A stretch of 64,000 bases of DNA from Hyphomonadaceae bacterium (lineage in GTDB: Bacteria > Pseudomonadota > Alphaproteobacteria > Caulobacterales > Aquidulcibacteraceae): assembly GCA_019753105.1 (NCBI GenBank), contig JAIELJ010000003.1, forward strand, positions 310,001-374,000. The letters run 5' to 3'. Below are positions 58,972 through 64,000 of this stretch, piece by piece. The stretch's first letter is position 1. Each line of letters opens with the position of its first letter. The notes under the pieces are model-generated. The model worked only from the letters and a program-made list of their open reading frames with translations. It had not been told where the DNA came from and did not search any database. A program made the translations under genes and the position numbers.

Positions 58972-60783
58972 TTAAAGCGGCTTCGTCGCCGTCTCGATCC
59001 AGGCTTTCGCATCGCCTTCAAGTTGCGGGCCGATCTTGTCCCAGACGCGCGCGTGATAGGCATTGACCCAGGCGATCTCTTCCTTGGTCAACAGCTGCTT
59101 CACGATCAACTCGCGCGCGATCGGCGCCAGCGTCAGCGTTTCGAATCCAAGCATCGGGCGCTCGCCCCCTTCAATGTCGGCAGCGGGTGTCACGACTTGC
59201 AGGTTCTCGATGCGAATGCCATAGGCGCCAGTTTTGTAATAGCCGGGCTCGTTCGAGACGATCATACCAGGCTCAAGCGGCTGCGTGTTCACGAACTTCG
59301 CGATCCGGTGCGGACCTTCATGCACGCCGAGATACGAGCCGACGCCGTGGCCGGTGCCGTGATCATAATCCAAGCCGCCTTCCCACAAGCTCATGCGCGC
59401 GAGCGCATCGAGTTGGTGGCCGGTCGTGCCTTTCGGAAAGCGCACGCGCGAGAGCGCAATGTGGCCTTTGAGGACGCGCGTGAAGCGGTCTTTCATTTCC
59501 TTTGTCGGACGACCGATCGCGACTGTGCGCGTAATGTCGGTGGTGCCGTCGAGATACTGGCCGCCGCTATCGATCAGGAAGAGCGAACCGCGCGCGAGTT
59601 TGCGGTTGGTCTTCTTGGTAACGCGATAGTGGACGATGGCGCCGTTGGGGCCTGCGCCGGAGATCGAGTCGAACGAGAGGTCCTTCAGTGCGCCCGTCTC
59701 ATGCCGGAATTGCTCCAGCTTCTGGCACGCTTCGATCTCTTGCACTTTGCCGGTTTGCGCGTCGGTGGCGAGCCAATGCAGGAAGCGCGAGATGGCCGCG
59801 CCGTCGCGGATGTGGGCTTGGCGTGAGCCTTCGATTTCAGCGTCGTTCTTGCACGCACGCGGCAGCACAACGGGATCTTGCCCGCGCACGATCTCAGCGC
59901 CGGCCTTCTTCAGCTCCTCAAAATACCAAGCGCTCGCTGTCGATGGATCGAGACGCACGCGCTTGCCGCGCATGGCGGCAAGCGTCGGCTGAAGTTCTTC
60001 GCTCGGCTTGATCGCGACTTCGTTGCCGAGCCACTGGCGCAATTCGGGCGAAACCTTCTCGTCCGCGAGGAAAAGATCGGCGGTGCCGTCGGCGTGCAGC
60101 AGCGCTTCGCCCAAGGGCAGCGGCGTGCGCGCGACATCGCCGCCGCGCACGTTGAAGAGCCACGCGATCGAAGCGGGAGAGGTGATCACAACGGCATCGG
60201 CTTTCTCGCCTTTCAAGCCATCGCCCAAACGATGGCGCTTCGAACTCGCGCTCTCGCCAGTATAGCTCTCCTGATGCGGCGCGACCTTCGCCGCCGGGAT
60301 CGGCGGGCGATCGTCCCAGATTTCGTCGATCGGATTGAGGTTCAGCGCGACGAGTTCCGCGCCGCCTGCCTCGGTAGCGGCGCGCAACCGATCGAGACTG
60401 TCAGGGCTGTGCAGTTTTGGGTCATAGCCGATGCGAACGCCGGGCTTGGCCTTCTCGCGTAAGTACGCAGGCACGCCGCCATCGACGAGATCGCGATACT
60501 CGAAGAGTGCGCCGTCGACTTGGGCGCGGACCTGCAGGGTGTAGCGGCCGTCGGTGAAGATCGCGGCTTCGTCCGTCATGACCACCGCAGCGCCAGCTGA
60601 GCCGGTGAAGCCTGTCGCCCAAGCCAAGCGATCGTACGCGGCCGGGACATACTCGTTCTGCCATTCATCCTCGTGCGGGATGATGAAGCCATCGAGGCCT
60701 GCTGCCTTCAGCGCTTTCCTCAAGCGGGGCAGGTGTTTACGGCCAAGCGCGGGGCCGCCGGGATCGTCATAGGTCTGGAACAC
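58972..60783 (-). CDS. Xaa-Pro aminopeptidase (M24B, three-domain type)
   Basis: 603 residues, similar to eukaryotic aminopeptidase P1. Two N-terminal creatinase-like domains precede the pita-bread domain. Metal ligands are 'DSGGQYLDGTTDITRT' (two Asp), 'GTGHGVGSYLGVHEGP' (His), 'NEPGYYKTGAYGIRIEN' (two Glu). It removes the first residue before proline. There is no signal peptide, so it is cytoplasmic. Confidence 0.95.
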   Translation of the reverse strand: MFQTYDDPGGPALGRKHLPRLRKALKAAGLDGFIIPHEDEWQNEYVPAAYDRLAWATGFTGSAGAAVVMTDEAAIFTDGRYTLQVRAQVDGALFEYRDLVDGGVPAYLREKAKPGVRIGYDPKLHSPDSLDRLRAATEAGGAELVALNLNPIDEIWDDRPPIPAAKVAPHQESYTGESASSKRHRLGDGLKGEKADAVVITSPASIAWLFNVRGGDVARTPLPLGEALLHADGTADLFLADEKVSPELRQWLGNEVAIKPSEELQPTLAAMRGKRVRLDPSTASAWYFEELKKAGAEIVRGQDPVVLPRACKNDAEIEGSRQAHIRDGAAISRFLHWLATDAQTGKVQEIEACQKLEQFRHETGALKDLSFDSISGAGPNGAIVHYRVTKKTNRKLARGSLFLIDSGGQYLDGTTDITRTVAIGRPTKEMKDRFTRVLKGHIALSRVRFPKGTTGHQLDALARMSLWEGGLDYDHGTGHGVGSYLGVHEGPHRIAKFVNTQPLEPGMIVSNEPGYYKTGAYGIRIENLQVVTPAADIEGGERPMLGFETLTLAPIARELIVKQLLTKEEIAWVNAYHARVWDKIGPQLEGDAKAWIETATKPL

Positions 60784-60806
60784 GGTGTCAGCGTCCTTGA
60801 GGCCCG

Positions 60807-60823
60807 GTTCAGGGGCGGTTCAG
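60807..60823 (+). promoter_or_regulatory. Two GTTCAG direct repeats, 11-bp period
   Basis: GTTCAG at 60807-60812 and 60818-60823, each preceded by G, about 80 bases before the exported protein gene at 60904 and 23 bases before the divergent aminopeptidase gene. Same motif and spacing as at 8153-8180 and 62302-62318. Confidence 0.5.
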
Positions 60824-60903
60824 TGCTTGCATCTTAGGCATTGCAGGGCGGAGGTTTAAGGGCGTTCCTCCCATTTTTCCGGCTTTTGGCCGTGGAGTCA
60901 GCG

Positions 60904-61353
60904 TTGGTTTCTGGGTTCAAACGAGCGTTTGCGGCTTTCGCCGCCCTAGCGCTGCTGGCGGGACCCGCCGCGGCGCAGGTGCCGGACCCGTTCGCCCGCG
61001 AACTGGCGCAAAAGCTATCGCAAGGCGAGGCGCTCTTGCGCGAGAACGGCTACCAGCGCGCGGCTGGGCCTTTTGCTGGTGGTCTGAACCAGGGCGGCGC
61101 GCGCCGTCACACGATCATGCTGCGCGTCGGCCAGGACTATCGCATCCTCGGTGTCTGCGATGAGCGCTGCCGCGATGTCGATCTGCGCCTCTTTATCAAT
61201 GGCGATCAATTGGTCGCGCAGGACGTGCTGACCGACGCCGTGCCGATCGTACATGTGCGTCCGGCTGTTACTGGAAACTACGAAGTCGAGGCGGTCATGG
61301 CGCGCTGCAACGGCGCGCCGTGCTGGTACGCGTTCAACGTCTACAGCCGCTAG
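60904..61353 (+). CDS. Exported hypothetical protein
   Basis: 149 residues from TTG at 60904 (LVSGFKRAFAAFAALALL), with GGAG six bases upstream. GTG 60892 or TTG 60841 in the same frame are alternatives. A signal peptide is cleaved near AAAQ. The mature part has a beta-rich domain, 'HTIMLRVGQDYRILGVCDERCRDVDLRLFINGDQLVAQD', with two cysteine pairs (CDERC, CNGAPC) and resembles small periplasmic proteins of unknown role. Its stop overlaps that of prmA by four bases (CTAG). Confidence 0.7.
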   Translation: MVSGFKRAFAAFAALALLAGPAAAQVPDPFARELAQKLSQGEALLRENGYQRAAGPFAGGLNQGGARRHTIMLRVGQDYRILGVCDERCRDVDLRLFINGDQLVAQDVLTDAVPIVHVRPAVTGNYEVEAVMARCNGAPCWYAFNVYSR

Positions 61354-62222
61354 TCCGGCTTCTTCCACACCAGCGTCATCCAGGCTTCTTTCGGAATCTG
61401 CTTCACCAACTGCATGCCGCGATTGGCGTAAGCCTCGCGCACCAAAGGCGCTTGCGCTTGCAGCAAGCCGGAGAGAATGAGCGTCCCGCCTGGCGCCACG
61501 GCTGGCACCAGTTTCGGTGAAAGCTTGATCAGCGGGCGCATCAGAATGTTGGCGAACACCAGATCGAATTGCTGGCCTGCAATGTAGCGCGCGCCATCAC
61601 CGGCGATGACGCGGACGCGGTTGGCGATTTTGTTTTGCTTGGTGTTGATCTCAGCGATCGCCGCCGCGCGTGCATCAATCTCGATCGCCAGCGCGTCTGC
61701 GCCGGTCTTCGCTGCCGCGATCGCCAGCACGCCTGAGCCCGCGCCAACATCGAGCACGCGCTCCACACGCCGCTGCCGCAACACGCTCTCGAGCGCCATG
61801 AGACAGCCCCACGTGGTGCCGTGATGGCCAGTGCCGAAGGCTTCGCTGGCTTCGATCCAAATCTTGGTGCGTCCGCTCGATTCATTGCGCAGCGCGTGCG
61901 CGCCCGCGACGATAAAGCGCCCAGCGCGCACGGCGGGCAGCCCCTCGAGCGACATCGCCACCCAATCCTTGGCGGCGACCTTCTTCGTCTTGAGATGCAG
62001 CTCTGGCGCCGCCGCGCCGACGATGGCTTCGACGCTGATGCCGTCCTGCTTGGTCGGCACATAGACTTCGAGCCGGAACTTGCCCGGCTTTTCCTCGAAC
62101 CAGCTGACCGCGTCGGCGGGCGAGGGGTCGTGACGGTCGAGTTCGTCCGCGGCGGCGCGAACCTGAGCTAGCGTTCCAAGGGCGGTGAGCAAAAGCATGC
62201 GGGCGCGGGCATAACCGGCCAC
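61350..62222 (-). CDS. prmA: Ribosomal protein L11 methyltransferase
   Basis: 290 residues from GTG. An N-terminal substrate domain is followed by a SAM domain: 'AFGTGHHGTTWGCL', 'VLDVGAGSGVLAIAAAKTGA' (motif I), 'DGARYIAGQQFDLVFANILMRPL' (NPPF-like NIL motif). It trimethylates L11. The annotation is firm because the F-GTG-HH-TT motif is specific to PrmA. Confidence 0.94.
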   Translation of the reverse strand: MAGYARARMLLLTALGTLAQVRAAADELDRHDPSPADAVSWFEEKPGKFRLEVYVPTKQDGISVEAIVGAAAPELHLKTKKVAAKDWVAMSLEGLPAVRAGRFIVAGAHALRNESSGRTKIWIEASEAFGTGHHGTTWGCLMALESVLRQRRVERVLDVGAGSGVLAIAAAKTGADALAIEIDARAAAIAEINTKQNKIANRVRVIAGDGARYIAGQQFDLVFANILMRPLIKLSPKLVPAVAPGGTLILSGLLQAQAPLVREAYANRGMQLVKQIPKEAWMTLVWKKPD

Positions 62223-62301
62223 GCCCGCGCTGTCACCTTGGCTCGCTTGACGCTCGTCATTTGGCCCCCACGCGACCTTTGCCGACGGCGAAATCGCGCT
62301 A

Positions 62302-62318
62302 ATTCAGGACGCGTTCAG
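62302..62318 (+). promoter_or_regulatory. ATTCAG/GTTCAG direct repeats, 11-bp period
   Basis: ATTCAG at 62302-62307 and GTTCAG at 62313-62318, 38 bases before the start of the small anchored protein gene at 62357. Third occurrence of the motif in the window, each time upstream of an exported or anchored protein. Confidence 0.5.
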
Positions 62319-62356
62319 GCTGGCGCGGGTCTGCTGGCAGGCGAGGGAGTTTCTTC

Positions 62357-62698
62357 ATGAAAAAAGCAGGCTTTATCGCCGCCAGCGTCGGGACGGCCGT
62401 GCTGCTCGCCGCTGGCGCTACCGCGCTGACCACCGCTCTGCTCTCGCCCAATCACGGTGTCGAGGAGGCGGGCGCGGCTGAAGTTGCCGCGCCGGCGCCG
62501 GACGCTGATGCGCGCGACGGCAATCGTGGTGGATTGTTCTCATGGTTCGGCGGCGGGACGCAGCAACGCGAGTCGCAGCCGGCGGCCGCTGAAGGTGAGC
62601 GCCACGTGCTGCCCGGCGTCACGGAACCGGCGCGCGCCACCAGCCCCACACCATCGCGCGCCGCCAGCGACGATGACGACGATGATGATGACGATTGA
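62357..62698 (+). CDS. Small exported or membrane-anchored protein with poly-Asp tail
   Basis: 113 residues. An N-terminal hydrophobic segment (KKAGFIAASVGTAVLLAAGATALTTALL) is a signal or membrane anchor. The rest is low-complexity, Ala/Pro/Glu-rich, with 'GGLFSWFGGG' in the middle and a C-terminal run of nine Asp after Ser. It is probably disordered and periplasmic. The acidic tail could bind metal cations (inference). I do not recognise the family. Confidence 0.65.
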   Translation: MKKAGFIAASVGTAVLLAAGATALTTALLSPNHGVEEAGAAEVAAPAPDADARDGNRGGLFSWFGGGTQQRESQPAAAEGERHVLPGVTEPARATSPTPSRAASDDDDDDDDD

Positions 62699-62705
62699 AC
62701 GCTAG

Positions 62706-64000
62706 CTATGCCGCGCTCGCGGGGATGACGAAGCTGTCGATCACGCGCTTATGGCCGGCCTTGTCGAAATCGACGGTGAGCTTGTTGCCCTCAACGAAGC
62801 GGACCAGACCGTAGCCGAACTTTTGATGGAAGATGCGGTCGCCAACGCGATAGGCGGCGTCGCCATCGCCCGAACGCGCGACGAGGCGTGCTTCGCCTTC
62901 GATCATGGGCGTGCGGCCGCCGCCGGCCTTGGCCATGTTCTCTTGCGCGCGGCGCCAGCCTGGCGATTGGTAGGCGCTGTTGAAGCCAGCGCCTGGCGCG
63001 AATGAGTCAAGCCGCGACGCGGACTCGCGCACATTGCCAGCTTGCATCGTGTAACCCGTCTCACTGATCGCATCGACGCTCTTTGGCGGCAGTTCATCAA
63101 TGAAGCGTGAGGGGAGGACGGTTTGCCAGCGGCCATAGATCTGTCGATTGGCGGCAAATGAAATGCGTGCGCTCTCACGTGCGCGTGTGATGCCCACGTA
63201 AGCAAGCCGGCGCTCTTCCTCGAGGCCTTTCTCTTGGCTCTCATCGAGTGAGCGCTTGGACGGAAACACTTCTTCTTCCCAGCCCGGCAAGAAGACGAGA
63301 GGAAACTCCAAGCCCTTCGCCGCGTGCAAAGTAGAGAGCTGCACGTTCTCCGCCTCGCTTTCGGACTCGATGTCGAGGACGAGCGCAACGTGCTCAAGAT
63401 ACGCCTCCAGCGTATCGTACTGGCCCATCGACTGAACCAATTCCTTCAAGTTTTCGAGGCGCGTCTGCGCTTGCGGCGACTTATCGTTGCGCAGCATGTC
63501 GGTATAGCCGCTTTCGTCGAGCACGATTTCGGCGAGTTCGACATGGCTGATCGTGCGCGCTTGCTCGCGCCAGCGATCGAGATCGCTCAGGAAGGCGCGC
63601 AGAGCGGTGCGCGCTTTCAGCGGCAGATCGTCCGTCACCACCATTTCGCGCGCTGCGCCAATGAGCGTGCGAAAGCGCGTTGCGCCGCCTGGCGGTTCGG
63701 GTTGTTCGCTCACGACTTCGCCAGTGTTCTGATCGAACAGCGGGCCGTTATCGGTGACGAACCGCACCGGCGGTTTGCCCGCGTGTGCGTGCAGCTTTTG
63801 CACTGTGCCTTCGCCGACGCCGCGTTTTGGTTGGTTGACGATGCGCTCGAAGGCGAGGTCATCATCCTCTGAGCGGATGAGGCGCAAATAGGCATGCACG
63901 TCGCGCACTTCAGCGCGTTCGAAGAAGCGCGGGCCGCCGATGACCTTGTACGGAATGCGCAGCATCAGGAAGCGTTCTTCAAACGCCCGCATCTGCCAAG
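62706..64000 (-). CDS. UvrD/PcrA-type DNA helicase (3' part; 5' end outside window)
   Basis: 431 residues present. The frame is open through base 64000, reading WQMRAFEERF upstream. It shows helicase domain 2 of superfamily 1A: 'GGPRFFERAEVRDVHAYLRL' (motif IV-like), 'VQLSTLHAAKGLEFPLVFLPG' (motif V), 'EEERRLAYVGITRARESA' (motif VI). The C-terminal 'YRVGDRIFHQKFGYGLV' matches the UvrD/PcrA Tudor-like tail. It unwinds DNA in excision or mismatch repair. MutL and LigA are in the same window but not adjacent. Confidence 0.93.
   Translation of the reverse strand, partial: WQMRAFEERFLMLRIPYKVIGGPRFFERAEVRDVHAYLRLIRSEDDDLAFERIVNQPKRGVGEGTVQKLHAHAGKPPVRFVTDNGPLFDQNTGEVVSEQPEPPGGATRFRTLIGAAREMVVTDDLPLKARTALRAFLSDLDRWREQARTISHVELAEIVLDESGYTDMLRNDKSPQAQTRLENLKELVQSMGQYDTLEAYLEHVALVLDIESESEAENVQLSTLHAAKGLEFPLVFLPGWEEEVFPSKRSLDESQEKGLEEERRLAYVGITRARESARISFAANRQIYGRWQTVLPSRFIDELPPKSVDAISETGYTMQAGNVRESASRLDSFAPGAGFNSAYQSPGWRRAQENMAKAGGGRTPMIEGEARLVARSGDGDAAYRVGDRIFHQKFGYGLVRFVEGNKLTVDFDKAGHKRVIDSFVIPASAA

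Overview
The window is high-GC chromosomal DNA from an alphaproteobacterium, most likely of the Caulobacterales/Hyphomonadaceae type (inference). The evidence is a perfect CtrA-type site (TTAA-N7-TTAA) in front of ftsZ, the ftsZ / lpxC / bamD / ligA order, a BamF-type (DUF3035) lipoprotein beside lspA, a CIRCE-controlled groESL operon, and outer-membrane biology (TonB receptor, PagL-like deacylase, LpxC, AsmA, BamD). Genes are densely packed. GTG and TTG starts with good ribosome binding sites are common. Seven of about sixteen convergent gene pairs overlap by exactly four bases at their stop codons.

Layout. 1-9.5 kb: end of a TonB-dependent receptor, a small TPR protein, groES-groEL, a DUF2059 protein, an RcnB-like protein with in-frame tandem repeats, a TetR regulator and a glutathione peroxidase. 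9.6-25 kb: ileS, a secreted M17 aminopeptidase, lspA, bamF, an active/inactive M16 peptidase pair, an acyl-CoA dehydrogenase pair and a ToxR-like membrane regulator. 25-28.3 kb: six tRNA genes (Glu, Pro, a type II tRNA with a CAU anticodon, Tyr, Gln, Asp), an orphan 223-residue gene, a decayed SEC-C gene, rtcB and a small conserved gene. All lie on the minus strand. 28.4-46.5 kb: a LOG-family protein, mutL, glyoxalase I, a Nudix hydrolase, folP, the RNA 2'-phosphotransferase kptA, thiD, a PhzF homologue, a methyltransferase, serC-GNAT-serA, pagL, purA, two Yip1 paralogues, and a metallophosphoesterase/nucleotidyltransferase pair. 46.5-64 kb: an AsmA protein, ftsZ, a TPR protein, lpxC, bamD, ligA, a SnoaL/membrane pair, M20 and M24 peptidases, prmA, and the 3' part of a UvrD-type helicase.

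The most unusual part is 25,080-28,295. The RNA ligase gene rtcB heads a co-oriented array of divergent tRNA genes that all encode their CCA ends, interleaved with an orphan gene and a frameshifted SEC-C gene. The likely reading (inference) is a tRNA-repair or tRNA-replacement cassette, with RtcB resealing tRNAs cut by anticodon nucleases and the array supplying divergent backup or decoy tRNAs. The CAU tRNA with a long variable arm fits no standard isoacceptor class. KptA, another RNA-end-processing enzyme, lies 6 kb away.

Other coherent themes are outer-membrane assembly (LspA processes lipoproteins such as BamD and BamF, LpxC and a PagL-like enzyme act on lipid A), serine synthesis (SerC, SerA), DNA repair (MutL with endonuclease motifs, LigA, UvrD-type helicase), and a possible envelope regulon marked by direct repeats of GTTCAG at an exact 11-bp period upstream of three exported-protein genes.
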